Source of the DNA: Desulfotomaculaceae bacterium
Lineage (GTDB): Bacteria; Bacillota; Desulfotomaculia; Desulfotomaculales; Pelotomaculaceae
NCBI GenBank assembly: GCA_028702435.1
Contig: JAQVOX010000004.1
Location: 1-32,986, forward strand
Length of the DNA stretch: 32,986 bases
Direction: 5' to 3'
Positions 16,016 to 24,689 of the stretch are shown one piece after another. Position numbers and translations under genes: made by a program. The notes under the pieces were generated by a model that saw only the letters and a list, made by a program, of their open reading frames with translations, had not been told where the DNA came from and did no database searches. How positions within the stretch are numbered: the stretch's first letter is position 1; every line of letters begins with the position of its first letter.

Positions 16016-18661
16016 TTGGTTAAAGATGATATTCCTTCAATTTACGATCCCCATTCAGTTGAGGACCGGTGGTACCATTACTGGGAAGAAAGCGGTTTTT
16101 TCCATCCTGAGGTTAGCCCTGAACAGGAACCTTTTTGTATTGTTATGCCGCCTCCCAATGTAACCGGGCAATTACATATGGGTCATGCCCTAGATAATAC
16201 CTTGCAAGATATTTTGACCAGGTGGCGCAGAATGCAGGGGTATAATACCCTGTGGATGCCGGGCACCGATCATGCAGGTATTGCTACCCAGGCTAAAGTT
16301 GATGAACAATTGGTCCAGGAAGGGACCTCACGGTACGAAATTGGCCGGGAAGCATTTTTAAAGCGGGCTTGGGCCTGGAAAGATCAATATGGTGACCGGA
16401 TCACTACCCAGCTCAGAAGGCTTGGCGCTTCCTGTGACTGGCAGCGGGAGCGGTTCACTATGGATGAAGGCTGCTCCGAGGCGGTGCTGGAAGTATTTGT
16501 TGATCTGTACAAGCGGGGGTTAATTTATCGTGATTACTATATTACAAACTGGTGCCCCAGGTGTAAGACCACTATCTCTGATATTGAGGTCGAGCACTTA
16601 GAAGAGCCGGGTCATTTCTATCATTTAAGATACCCGTTTAAAGACGGTAATGGTTTTATTGTGGTGGCAACCACTCGCCCGGAAACCGTACTTGGGGATA
16701 CCGCCGTGGCGGTACACCCTGATGACGAACGCTATGCCGGAGTGGTCGGCAAAACCCTGATCCTACCTTTGGTTGGTCGGGAGATGCCGGTTATCGCCGA
16801 TGAGTATGTAGATCCTTCTTTCGGCACCGGGGCGGTAAAGATTACCCCGGCCCATGACCCCAACGACTTTGAGGTGGGGCACCGGCATGAGCTGGAACAA
16901 ATTATCGTGATCGACAAGGATGGTAAAATGAGCGCTGAGGCAGGCCCCCGTTACCAGGGGCTAGACCGCTATGAGTGCCGTAAGAAAATTGTCCGGGACC
17001 TGGAGGCAGGCGGCTATCTCACTAAAACAGAGGACTTGTCACACGGGGTGGGACACTGCTACCGCTGCAGCACGGTCATCGAGCCGATGCTCTCCCGCCA
17101 ATGGTTTGTTAAAATGAAGCCCCTGGCTGAGGAGGCGATTGTGGCCGCTAAAACAGGCGACGTCCGCTTCATTCCGGAGCGGTTTACTAAGATATACTTG
17201 GGCTGGATGGAAAATATTCGCGACTGGTGTATCTCCCGCCAACTCTGGTGGGGGCACCGCATCCCGGTGTGGTACTGCCAGGACTGTGACGAGATGACGG
17301 CAGCAAAAAAACCGGTGGCGCAATGTCCTAAGTGCGGCAGTAGAAATATGGAACAGGACTCCGATGTGCTGGACACCTGGTTTTCATCCGCGCTCTGGCC
17401 ATTTTCCACCTTGGGCTGGCCCAAGCAAACGATTGAGTTGGCTTACTATTATCCCACCTCGGTGCTGGTTACCGGCCGTGATATTATTTTTTTCTGGGTG
17501 GCCCGGATGATCTTTTCCGGCCTGGCGTTTATGAATAACGTGCCGTTTAAGGAAGTATTCATTCATGGTCTGGTCCTGGACGCCCTGGGGCGAAAAATGA
17601 GTAAGTCGCTTGGCAACGGGGTAGACCCGATTGATGTCATTGAATCTCACGGCGCCGACAGCTTGCGCTTCATGCTGGTAACCGGTAATACACCGGGTAA
17701 TGACTTACGTTTTAATTTCGAAAAATTGGAAGGCGCCCGCAACTTTGCCAATAAGCTCTGGAACGCCTCGCGGTTTGTAATGATGAACCTGAAGGATTAT
17801 AATCCCGACGGACAGACCGGCCAGTACACACTGGCCGACCGCTGGATTCTTAGCCGCTTCCAAAACGTGGCCGGAGAGGTTACCAGGTTGCTTGAGGACT
17901 ATGAGCTGGGCGAGGCAGCCCGGGTGCTATATGAATTTATCTGGAATGAATTTTGTGATTGGTACATTGAGCTGGTCAAGCCGAGGCTATACGGAAAAAC
18001 AACTCCCCAGGACCGTTATACCGCACAATACGTGCTAACAGCAGTGCTCAAGAATACTCTAGAACTGCTACACCCGTTTATGCCGTTCATTACCGAAGAA
18101 ATTTGGCAGCACTTACCAGGCAGGGGAGTGACGATAATGCGTGCTTCCTGGCCAGTAGCCCGGGAAGAGCTGTTAGATACAGAAGCTGAGTATGAGATGG
18201 GGGTGCTGATGGAGGTAACGAAAGCCATCAGGCATATCCGCAGTGAAATGAACGTTCCACCCGGTCGTCCGGTCGAGACCTTGCTGGAGGTTAGTGCTAA
18301 TGCTACCAGGGCCCTCCTGAAACGGGATACTGGAGTTATAAAAGGTCTGGCAAACGCCAGCATCAGTATTTATCAAACACTAAATGAAAAACCAGAACAG
18401 GCTGCCCATGCTGTTACCCGAGGGGTCGAGGTGTTTATTCCGTTAAAGGGGTTAATCGATATTGATAAGGAAACAGCCCGGTTGAGGAAAGAACTTATTG
18501 TTTTGGAAAAGGACCTGGCCCGGGTGCAGGGTAAGTTAAACAATCAGGGGTTTTTAGGCAAGGCCCCAGCGGATGTGATTGAAAAAGAGCGGAAAAAAGA
18601 AGTTGAGCTTTCCGCCAAGCAGTCCGCTGTCAGGGAAAGACTCTCCATGCTGGTGGGATAA
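16016..18661 (+). CDS. valS: Valyl-tRNA synthetase
   Basis: Class I aminoacyl-tRNA synthetase that charges tRNA-Val, with editing of threonine. 881 aa, full length. Seen: the HIGH motif as HMGH (54-57) within PPPNVTGQLHMGHAL, the CP1 editing domain (ATTRPETVLGDTAVAVHP, ITPAHDPNDFEVG), a zinc-type cysteine cluster (CQDC...CPKC) before the catalytic domain resumes, KMSKS at 527-531, an anticodon-binding helical domain, and a C-terminal coiled coil from about residue 815 to the end. I chose TTG 16016 because AAGGAGTGG lies 5-6 nt upstream and the protein then begins close to the usual YDPHSVEDRWY. folC follows after 150 nt, a common pairing. Confidence 0.97.
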   Translation: MVKDDIPSIYDPHSVEDRWYHYWEESGFFHPEVSPEQEPFCIVMPPPNVTGQLHMGHALDNTLQDILTRWRRMQGYNTLWMPGTDHAGIATQAKVDEQLVQEGTSRYEIGREAFLKRAWAWKDQYGDRITTQLRRLGASCDWQRERFTMDEGCSEAVLEVFVDLYKRGLIYRDYYITNWCPRCKTTISDIEVEHLEEPGHFYHLRYPFKDGNGFIVVATTRPETVLGDTAVAVHPDDERYAGVVGKTLILPLVGREMPVIADEYVDPSFGTGAVKITPAHDPNDFEVGHRHELEQIIVIDKDGKMSAEAGPRYQGLDRYECRKKIVRDLEAGGYLTKTEDLSHGVGHCYRCSTVIEPMLSRQWFVKMKPLAEEAIVAAKTGDVRFIPERFTKIYLGWMENIRDWCISRQLWWGHRIPVWYCQDCDEMTAAKKPVAQCPKCGSRNMEQDSDVLDTWFSSALWPFSTLGWPKQTIELAYYYPTSVLVTGRDIIFFWVARMIFSGLAFMNNVPFKEVFIHGLVLDALGRKMSKSLGNGVDPIDVIESHGADSLRFMLVTGNTPGNDLRFNFEKLEGARNFANKLWNASRFVMMNLKDYNPDGQTGQYTLADRWILSRFQNVAGEVTRLLEDYELGEAARVLYEFIWNEFCDWYIELVKPRLYGKTTPQDRYTAQYVLTAVLKNTLELLHPFMPFITEEIWQHLPGRGVTIMRASWPVAREELLDTEAEYEMGVLMEVTKAIRHIRSEMNVPPGRPVETLLEVSANATRALLKRDTGVIKGLANASISIYQTLNEKPEQAAHAVTRGVEVFIPLKGLIDIDKETARLRKELIVLEKDLARVQGKLNNQGFLGKAPADVIEKERKKEVELSAKQSAVRERLSMLVG

Positions 18662-18719
18662 AGAAATAAATTTTGATTATTCGAACCAGCAGATATTGGG
18701 ATGTAACCTGGATTCTATT

Positions 18720-18821
18720 GTGGATATTCGGTTTCTGGAGATTCCGTAGCGGGTTATACAGTGGGAGTGCACTGGTAGTCCTGGTGGATATCAAGTTCTG
18801 GAGGTTTCTTAGTGGACTATA
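18720..18821 (+). repeat. Imperfect direct repeat spanning the folC start region
   Basis: A segment of about 38 nt occurs twice, at 18720-18758 and 18784-18821. Both copies share GTGGATAT, a TTCTGGAG-like core and a TAG/GG/TATA tail. The second copy carries the working ribosome binding site (CTGGAGG) and GTG start of folC; the first has CTGGAGA and GTAGCGG in the same places and cannot start a gene. It looks like a local duplication of a translation start. Confidence 0.55.
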
Positions 18822-20122
18822 TAGCGGCAATGGGTTATCTGTCTGAATTGACTAAATTTGGGTTTAATTTTGGCTTGGAGCGGATCGAGGAGTTGTTGAA
18901 ACGTCTGGACAACCCGCATCGCAGATTAAAAATAGTGCATATCGGCGGGACGAATGGCAAAGGTTCAACTACGGTCATGCTGGCAAATATTTTGCAGTCT
19001 GCCGGGTACCGGGTAGGGACTTTCACTTCGCCCCACCTCCATTCTTATACTGAACGGTTCCGGATCAATGGGGAACAAATTGACAGGCAAAGGGTTGCTA
19101 GTATAATCGAAGACCTCCGGCCACTCCTGGAAGAGATGGTCGTCGGGGGATTTGAGCACCCCACTGAATTCGAAGTGAGCACTGCTATCGCATTTCAATA
19201 TTTTGATCAGGAAAAAGTTGACTTTCTGGTATTAGAGGTTGGGTTGGGCGGCGCCGTTGATTCCACCAACGTGATGATACCGCTAATCTCGGTTATTACT
19301 AATGTTGCTGTGGATCACACTAACTATTTGGGTAAAACTATTGGTGAAATAGCCCGGGTTAAGTCCGGTATTATTAAGCCCGGTATTCCTGTAGTCACCG
19401 CCGCAGCAGGAGAGGCTCTGGAAATTATTACAGAAGTTTGCCTGGCCGGGGGCGCTCCATTAACGGTGGTGGGTCGGGATATTACCTGGGGGCAAATGTC
19501 CTCATCCCCTTCAGGTCAGCAATTTTGGGTTAGAGGACGCCGGAATATTTATGAGGACCTGTGGCTTTCTTTGATTGGCAGACATCAGCAGGTTAATGCC
19601 GCGACGGCCATTGCAGCGGTAGAGCTATTGGTTGGCTATGGTATACCAGTTGGGGCCGGGGCTGTACGGGGAGGTCTGGCAGCTACGCGCTGGCCGGCCA
19701 GACTGGAAAGCTTTAGTGGAGAGCCGCTGGTATTAATTGACGGTGCACATAATTACGAAAGTGCACGAAGCCTGCGCCAGGCATTGGCAGAATACTTTCC
19801 AGGCAGGAGCCTGGTGCTTTTGATCGGAATGCTGGAAGATAAGGAGTGGGGTAAGGTAGCGGCTGAACTGGCGCCGGTGGCCAGGGCGGTTGTGGTAACC
19901 AAGCCGGACAGCCCGCGGGCCGGGTACTGGCAGGGCATTGCCAGCGAGATGCGGTGCTATGTCCCGGAGGTTTATCTGCTGGAGGATATAAAAGAGGCTC
20001 TTGACCAGGCGCTGTCCCTAGCCCGGTCGGGAGAGCTAGTGTGTGTTACCGGTTCGCTGTATATGGTGGCTGGGGTGAGGGAATTAATTATAAAAACGAG
20101 GGGAATCAACAATGTCTTTTGA
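18812..20122 (+). CDS. folC: Folylpolyglutamate synthase / dihydrofolate synthase
   Basis: Adds glutamate to (dihydro)folates, keeping them in the cell and suiting them as cofactors. 436 aa, normal for the Mur-ligase-like family. Seen: P-loop GTNGKGST (46-53), SPHLHSYTERFRING, LEVGLGGAVDSTN, and the C-terminal ligase domain with IDGAHNYESARSL. The start is GTG 18812, eight nt after GGAGG; the ATG seven codons later has no comparable site. The last 11 nt overlap the next gene, so the two are coupled. It sits after valS as in many Firmicutes. Confidence 0.95.
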   Translation: MDYIAAMGYLSELTKFGFNFGLERIEELLKRLDNPHRRLKIVHIGGTNGKGSTTVMLANILQSAGYRVGTFTSPHLHSYTERFRINGEQIDRQRVASIIEDLRPLLEEMVVGGFEHPTEFEVSTAIAFQYFDQEKVDFLVLEVGLGGAVDSTNVMIPLISVITNVAVDHTNYLGKTIGEIARVKSGIIKPGIPVVTAAAGEALEIITEVCLAGGAPLTVVGRDITWGQMSSSPSGQQFWVRGRRNIYEDLWLSLIGRHQQVNAATAIAAVELLVGYGIPVGAGAVRGGLAATRWPARLESFSGEPLVLIDGAHNYESARSLRQALAEYFPGRSLVLLIGMLEDKEWGKVAAELAPVARAVVVTKPDSPRAGYWQGIASEMRCYVPEVYLLEDIKEALDQALSLARSGELVCVTGSLYMVAGVRELIIKTRGINNVF

Positions 20123-20576
20123 AGAAAAGCTAGGGCTATTGGGTATAACCATCCCGGCGGCGCCCACGCCGGTTGCGGCCTATATACCGGCAGTGCTTTC
20201 GGGTAGCTTTGTATATACGTCAGGACAGCTTCCCATAGTTGACGGAAAACTTAAGTTTGCCGGAAAGCTTGATCGTGATCTAACAACGGAAGAGGGTTAT
20301 CAGGCGGCACGCCTGTGTGCGATCAATTGCTTGGCTGCTATAAAAGGTGTTCTTGGTAGCTTAGACAATATTAGTAGAGTTGTTAAGGTTACTGGATTTG
20401 TCAATAGCCTGGCTGGATTTAACCGGCAGCCCCAGGTGGTTAACGGTGCTTCAGAATTTCTTTGCGAGGTTTTTGGTGAATTGGGCAAACACGCCCGGTC
20501 AGCGGTTGGTGTAAGTGAATTGCCCCTTGATGCCGCGGTCGAAGTAGAGTTGATTATTGAAGCAAAGCAGTTCTAA
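20112..20576 (+). CDS. RidA/YjgF-like protein, long (about 150 aa) subgroup
   Basis: 154 aa in the YjgF/YER057c/UK114 superfamily, whose classic members hydrolyse reactive enamine/imine intermediates. This longer subgroup (cd02199-like, recognised from memory) begins with LGITIPAAPTPVAAYIPAV and has the strand YTSGQLPIVDG, the helix EEGYQAARLCAINCLAAIK, and a segment ending in HARSAVGVSELPLDAAVEVE. The Arg that binds the imine carboxylate in RidA appears present in HARSAVG. The substrate is not known for this subgroup. The ATG overlaps the folC end by 11 nt with AGGGGAA upstream, so it is translated with folC. No terminator follows. Confidence 0.88.
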   Translation: MSFEEKLGLLGITIPAAPTPVAAYIPAVLSGSFVYTSGQLPIVDGKLKFAGKLDRDLTTEEGYQAARLCAINCLAAIKGVLGSLDNISRVVKVTGFVNSLAGFNRQPQVVNGASEFLCEVFGELGKHARSAVGVSELPLDAAVEVELIIEAKQF

Positions 20577-20617
20577 GCAGGCTATAAATGCCAATGGATC
20601 TGGATTTTAGCCAAGCC

Positions 20618-20646
20618 TTGTTATAGATATCTTTAAATGGTAAACT
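20618..20646 (+). promoter_or_regulatory. Possible promoter of the DUF4321-maf pair
   Basis: TTGTTA (20618-20623), a 17-nt spacer and TAAACT (20641-20646), about 57 nt upstream of the DUF4321 start. Each box matches the consensus at 4 of 6 positions. Confidence 0.4.
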
Positions 20647-20702
20647 ATGATAGTGAAATCATATGTTTTTCAAGCTTAAGAACTTTTGATACGGGTGATT
20701 CA

Positions 20703-20963
20703 ATGGCTAAGAGCTTTAATAAAGCTAACAGTAGTATATGGGTGCTGTTCCTGCTCCTGCTAGTAGGCGGATTGATTGGCAGTGCAATTGGAAATACGCT
20801 GGCTCCGGCGCTACCCTGGCTAAAAACGACATCAACCATAGGATTAAAGCCATTCACTCTAGATTTGCAGTTTTTTAGCATGACTTTTGGCTTTACTTTT
20901 AACTTAAGTGTGTTTACAGCCTTGGGGTTTATTATTGGCTACTTAATATATAAGCGGGTGTAA
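20703..20963 (+). CDS. Small two-helix membrane protein, DUF4321 family
   Basis: 86 aa. Two hydrophobic segments: about residues 12-32 (WVLFLLLLVGGLIGSAIGNTL) and 60-83, separated by a region with GLKPFTLDLQFFSMTFGF, the part by which I recognise DUF4321. No catalytic motif is visible and its function is unknown. I chose ATG 20703 because the residues before it in frame are not conserved-looking; the preceding ACGGGTGA is a modest ribosome binding site. It ends 2 nt before maf, so the two are coupled, as I recall for other Desulfotomaculum-like genomes. Confidence 0.8.
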   Translation: MAKSFNKANSSIWVLFLLLLVGGLIGSAIGNTLAPALPWLKTTSTIGLKPFTLDLQFFSMTFGFTFNLSVFTALGFIIGYLIYKRV

Positions 20964-20965
20964 GA

Positions 20966-21664
20966 ATGACGAAAAAGTTGATCCTTGCCTCAGCTTCGCC
21001 GCGCCGTTCACAATTATTAAAACAAATGGGATTAGATTTCCGGATCATAATTTGCAATCAGGAGGAAAACATTCCGCCCGGTCTAAAACCTTTTGAGGTG
21101 GTTGAACAACTGGCCGAAAGGAAGTCCAAGGCAGTAGCAAAAGGCCTGAATGACGGAATTGTGATTGGAGCGGACACTATAGTAGTATGGCGTGGTAATG
21201 TGCTGGGCAAGCCGTCTAGTGCGCGAGAAGCCGAGGAGATGTTAAATAACTTGCAAGGCAGTACGCATGAGGTATATACTGGGGTGGCTCTGGTAGATGC
21301 TTTGAGCAGTAAGATCAAGGTCGATCACGAAATTACCAGGGTAATTTTTAGACCGGTGGGGATGGACGAGATACGGCGGTATGTAGCTACCGGTGAGCCG
21401 ATGGACAAGGACGGGAGTTTGGTGGGTACGATGTACCGGAACTCTTCTTGCTTGTCAAATAGTATGTTGAACGAGAAAGAATTTTCTCCCAGAGGTACTG
21501 GCTGTGCCGGCGCTTATGCAATACAGGGAATAGGGACTATATTTGTAGAAAGAATTGAAGGGGATTACACTAATGTAGTGGGATTGCCTTTGCCCTTATT
21601 ATATAAGATGTTAAAAAAAATGGGATATGATATCTTGGACAAAAAAAATGAGCAGGCATATTAG
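20966..21664 (+). CDS. maf: Maf family nucleoside triphosphate pyrophosphatase, with an internal insertion
   Basis: House-cleaning enzyme that hydrolyses non-canonical or modified NTPs to NMPs; named after septum formation effects. Seen: ASASPRR (8-14), the conserved Glu-rich first loop, IGADTIVVW with Asp70, GKPSSAREAEEML, GSTHEVYTGVAL, and YVATGEPMDK followed later by AGAYAIQGIG and EGDYTNVVGLPLPLL. Between MDK (146-148) and AGAY (181-184), which are normally adjacent, stand about 32 extra residues (149-180) with two Cys and many Ser and Asn. The total is 232 aa against about 190-200 usual. The frame is kept and all other motifs are intact, so the protein may still work, though the insert lies in the substrate loop. 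The end is slightly Lys/Asn-rich. Confidence 0.92.
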   Translation: MTKKLILASASPRRSQLLKQMGLDFRIIICNQEENIPPGLKPFEVVEQLAERKSKAVAKGLNDGIVIGADTIVVWRGNVLGKPSSAREAEEMLNNLQGSTHEVYTGVALVDALSSKIKVDHEITRVIFRPVGMDEIRRYVATGEPMDKDGSLVGTMYRNSSCLSNSMLNEKEFSPRGTGCAGAYAIQGIGTIFVERIEGDYTNVVGLPLPLLYKMLKKMGYDILDKKNEQAY

Positions 21665-21671
21665 CCTACTC
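21641..21671 (-). terminator. Minus-strand terminator-like hairpin over the maf 3' end
   Basis: GAGCAGGC (21650-21657) pairs at 7 of 8 positions with GCCTACTC (21664-21671) around ATATTA. Read on the minus strand it is followed at once by A then eight T residues (complement of 21641-21648). There is no T-run in the plus direction. It would stop a leftward transcript from entering maf. Confidence 0.5.
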
Positions 21672-22210
21672 ACGATAAGAAACCCCTCACTTTATTTTGA
21701 GCTGAGGGGGCGTTAGCTGTATGTTTCCAGATAAATATTTTTAACTAGTCCTTTGAGACTCTGATCGTAGATGGGGTAGTATACTGGATTACCTCAATGT
21801 TTGCTATAGTTACCTCCCTTTTCTCCCCGTTGTAGCTCCGTAGTTAATTTGCTTGCTACTGTCATCCTATTTAGTAAGTTATTATTCTTCTGAACAGACT
21901 ATCAATGCCTTGCTAAAACATATTTGCTATAATAAAATAGTCTTGGTTTTCGTATAAGATACTAAGACAAGCTCTGTAAGAAACCCAATTATAACAATGT
22001 ATAACCATTTTTTAGCAGGGGCGCTCAGAAGGTTGGGTCAGTTTTTATTAAACAAATGTTATACTAATATTGTAGGCCTTACACTGGCTAGACTGCTAGA
22101 CTGCTAAAATGCTTAAAAATTTTGCGTAAAATGTACCGGTATGTAGCCTGGCTGTATTTGAAAAAATAACGCCAAGAATTTAGTAATAATAATTAGAAAG
22201 GGGCCGAGAA
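21665..22210. other. Gene-free stretch between maf and mreB (usual place of radC)
   Basis: 546 bases with no credible coding gene. It holds the two leftward hairpins above; a minus-strand GGGAGG (21813-21818) followed by a 20-codon frame that lacks a standard start (21807-21745); a plus-strand extended -10 TGCTATAAT (21925-21933) with a hairpin right after it (GTCTTGGT 21940-21947 with ACTAAGAC 21961-21968); ACCCAA (21983-21988) that can pair with TTGGGT (22033-22038) before CAGTTTTT; and a short tandem GCTAGACT repeated twice near 22090. The mreB promoter must lie here but I cannot pick it with confidence. Confidence 0.5.
21678..21709 (-). terminator. Second minus-strand hairpin with T-run
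   Basis: CCCCTCA (21683-21689) pairs perfectly with TGAGGGG (21703-21709). On the minus strand TTTCTTAT follows; on the plus strand CGTTAG follows. So the orientation again fits a leftward transcript, although it could act weakly for maf. Confidence 0.45.
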
Positions 22211-23242
22211 ATGCGCATCGGTCTGTTTTCAAAGGATATGGGAATGGATTTGGGCACTGCCAATTGCCTTATTTATGTCAAGGGAAAAGGTACCGTTATT
22301 CGTGAGCCCTCGGTAGTGGCTGTTCAAAAGGATACCGGGCAGGTGCTTGCAGTAGGGGAAGAAGCAAAGAGAATGATCGGGCGCACACCGGGTAACATAG
22401 TTGCAATTAGGCCGTTAAAAGATGGAGTTATCGCCGATTTCGATGTTACTCAAAGTATGATCAAATACTTTATTAATAAGTCACTGCGAAACTACACTTT
22501 TTTATTCCGCCCCCGGGTAGTGGTGGGTGTTCCGTCGGGAGTCACCACAGTAGAGGAAAGAGCAGTACGCGAAGCGGCTCTGCAGGCCGGGGCAAGAGAA
22601 GCCTATCTGATTGAAGAACCGATGGCCGCGGCGATCGGGGCGGGGCTACCTGTTCATGAGCCTACCGGTAATATGATCGTCGATATTGGCGGCGGAACAA
22701 CTGAAGTTGCTGTTATTTCTCTGGGCGGTATTGTTACCAGTCGCTCGAGCAGGCTTGCCAGCGATGAGATGGACGAAGCAATTATTAATCATGTTAAACG
22801 CACCTATAACTTAATGATTGGCGAGCGTACTGCAGAGTCAATTAAGATCCAGATTGGTTCAGCCTACCCGCTTGAGGATATAGAAACAGAAGAGGTGCGC
22901 GGGCGCGATCTGATCACAGGATTGCCTAAAACTGTCCAAATTACTTCGGAAGAAATTTACAAGGCCCTTTCGGAGCCTGTAGCTAGCATTATTGAGGCAA
23001 TCAAGTCTACACTTGAGCAGACTCCACCGGAATTAGCAGCTGATATTATGGACCGGGGCATTGTTATGGCAGGTGGCGGATCGCTTTTACGCGGTTTGGA
23101 CCGCTTGGTTATGGAGGAGACGGGGATGCCGGTAAGTATGGCCGAAGAACCATTGCTGGCTGTGGCATATGGCGCGGGGCGGGTGCTGGAGAATATCGAC
23201 GTGCTGCGAAAAGTCTTAATCCAGACCAAAAGGCTGGCTTAG
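22211..23242 (+). CDS. mreB: Rod-shape-determining actin homologue MreB
   Basis: Forms membrane-bound filaments that guide side-wall peptidoglycan synthesis. 343 aa, standard length. Seen: phosphate-1 motif [14 protein letters not shown] near the start, phosphate-2 motif [17 protein letters not shown], an adenosine-binding segment [12 protein letters not shown], and the conserved [21 protein letters not shown]. The short N-terminus MRIGLFSKD may form the amphipathic membrane-binding tip. ATG follows AAAGGGG. It begins the mreB-mreC-mreD-mrdA run; mreC starts 35 nt later. Confidence 0.97.
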   Translation: MRIGLFSKDMGMDLGTANCLIYVKGKGTVIREPSVVAVQKDTGQVLAVGEEAKRMIGRTPGNIVAIRPLKDGVIADFDVTQSMIKYFINKSLRNYTFLFRPRVVVGVPSGVTTVEERAVREAALQAGAREAYLIEEPMAAAIGAGLPVHEPTGNMIVDIGGGTTEVAVISLGGIVTSRSSRLASDEMDEAIINHVKRTYNLMIGERTAESIKIQIGSAYPLEDIETEEVRGRDLITGLPKTVQITSEEIYKALSEPVASIIEAIKSTLEQTPPELAADIMDRGIVMAGGGSLLRGLDRLVMEETGMPVSMAEEPLLAVAYGAGRVLENIDVLRKVLIQTKRLA

Positions 23243-23277
23243 TATAATCAACACAACTAAGATAGGGGGAAATCAGG

Positions 23278-24105
23278 GTGCGTGGGGCAACTGCCAAAAG
23301 GCTGTTTTTACTTGCCGTCTTGTTGGCGACTACCCTGGCGGTAATGCATTTTACAGTTCCGGAGCGAACCCGGTCGGTCTCATTGGAGTACAGGTTCAGG
23401 GACACTCTGGCGCCGGTACAGGTTGGCTTAACATGGTTGAGCGGGCAGGTACGTCACCTAATGTCACTCCCCGTGTCTACGGTGAGAGCGGGAGCGCGCA
23501 ATCAGTTCCTGGAACAGGAGGTTGCGCGCCTGGAGAGCCAGGTTGTTAAATTGACTGAATATAAGCTGGAGAGTGAGCGTTTGGCCAACTTGTTAAACTA
23601 TAAGCATATCGTGGCTGAAGATTATAATTTGCTTGCTGCTTCTGTAGTGAGCAGGGACCCGGGCAACTGGTTCGGGACTGTTAGCTTAAATAGGGGTGCA
23701 GTTGATGGTATTAAAGAAAATATGACCGTTCTTACTCCGGAAGGACTGGTGGGACGGGTGTTTTCTGTTTCTTCTACTACCTGCGGGGTCCTATTAATTA
23801 CCGACCCCCGTAGCGGAGTTGGCTCACTAATTCAGGAATCCCGCATCTCGGGGGTTGTTGAGGGTACTGCCGGCAGTATTGGGATGGCCAGAATGATCCA
23901 TATTCCGAATAATGCGCCTTTAGAGATAGGGCAGGCGGTGATTACCTCAGGTCTAGGGAGTATTTTCCCAAAGGACATTCCAATAGGGGAAATAACCGAT
24001 ATTCGTAGTGAGCCCTCCGGGCTTTTTAATAGCGCCGACATATGTCCGTACGCTGACTTGAGCCGGCTGGAGGAAGTACTAATCATTACCAGCGTAAACA
24101 CTTAA
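23278..24105 (+). CDS. mreC: Rod-shape-determining protein MreC
   Basis: Bitopic scaffold that activates PBP2 in the elongation complex. 275 aa. Seen: a short cytoplasmic N-terminus, one membrane segment at about residues 6-23 (LFLLAVLLATTLAVMHF), a coiled coil at about 75-110 (NQFLEQEVARLESQVVKL), and the two-barrel MreC domain with SRDPGNWFGTVSLNRGAVDGI, VGRVFSVSSTTCGVLLITDPRSGVG and LGSIFPKDIPIG. The start is GTG 23278 behind GGGGGAAA; no nearby ATG fits the membrane anchor. Confidence 0.96.
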   Translation: MRGATAKRLFLLAVLLATTLAVMHFTVPERTRSVSLEYRFRDTLAPVQVGLTWLSGQVRHLMSLPVSTVRAGARNQFLEQEVARLESQVVKLTEYKLESERLANLLNYKHIVAEDYNLLAASVVSRDPGNWFGTVSLNRGAVDGIKENMTVLTPEGLVGRVFSVSSTTCGVLLITDPRSGVGSLIQESRISGVVEGTAGSIGMARMIHIPNNAPLEIGQAVITSGLGSIFPKDIPIGEITDIRSEPSGLFNSADICPYADLSRLEEVLIITSVNT

Positions 24106-24139
24106 AAACCAGGACACTTTGAGGGAGGAGGTCAATAAG

Positions 24140-24631
24140 TTGCCATTTCCCGCATTATTGCTCTTGTTTGGGGCGGTTTTGATTTTGCAGTCTACAGTTC
24201 TTGGTTTCATCACTGTTTATGGGATTAAACCAGACTTGATTCTGTTAATGGCTGTTTTCAATGGCTTCCTCCTGGGTCCCAGGCAGGGAGCTTTTTTAGG
24301 TTTTGTCGGTGGTATCATGGCAGATTTGTTCACCGGAAGCTATATTGGCATGAACGCCATTTCTAAAATGGTTGCCGGTTATTTAGCAGGGATCTTCGGT
24401 GAACGTTTTTACCAGGATAATGCTTTGGTTTTATCCGGGGTTACTTTTGTTTCCTCAATATTAGGTTTATTGGTGGACTACCTGCTATTGCATTTTTTGG
24501 AGATCCAGGTGACTATTTTTTATGCATTTTTCAGGGTAATAATTCCTACAGCCTTTTACAATGCAGTGTTAGTGCCGCTTCTTTATGGACATGTTCTTCG
24601 TTTCATGAAAATCAAGAGCAGCGAACCGTAG
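24140..24631 (+). CDS. mreD: Rod-shape-determining protein MreD
   Basis: Integral membrane partner of MreC. 163 aa with about five hydrophobic segments, the family topology; PALLLLFGAVLILQSTVL, YGIKPDLILLMAVFNGFLLGP, and FLGFVGGIMADLFTGSYIGMNAISKMVAGYLAG are the recognisable parts. I chose TTG 24140 because AGGAGG (24126-24131) precedes it by 8 nt and the protein then starts directly with the first hydrophobic helix; an in-frame TTG at 24119 would lie before that ribosome binding site. It follows mreC after 34 nt. Confidence 0.93.
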   Translation: MPFPALLLLFGAVLILQSTVLGFITVYGIKPDLILLMAVFNGFLLGPRQGAFLGFVGGIMADLFTGSYIGMNAISKMVAGYLAGIFGERFYQDNALVLSGVTFVSSILGLLVDYLLLHFLEIQVTIFYAFFRVIIPTAFYNAVLVPLLYGHVLRFMKIKSSEP

Positions 24632-24689
24632 CGTTGTCACTAATGAATGGCGGGGAAATATGTTGCTAATATATTGAGTGAGGTGAAGA

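Noticed and set aside
15888-16163. Frame overlapping the valS start as an independent gene
   Set aside because: Most of it overlaps valS in another frame and its ribosome binding site is weak. It is kept only as a possible leader-peptide idea.
18630-18830. Minus-strand 66-codon frame with an internal repeat before folC
   Set aside because: It overlaps the valS end and the folC start and has no ribosome binding site; the repeat it shows is the DNA duplication reported on the plus strand.
22140-22200. TTGAAA-17-TAGTAA as the mreB promoter
   Set aside because: The -10 box is poor and transcription would begin almost at the ribosome binding site.
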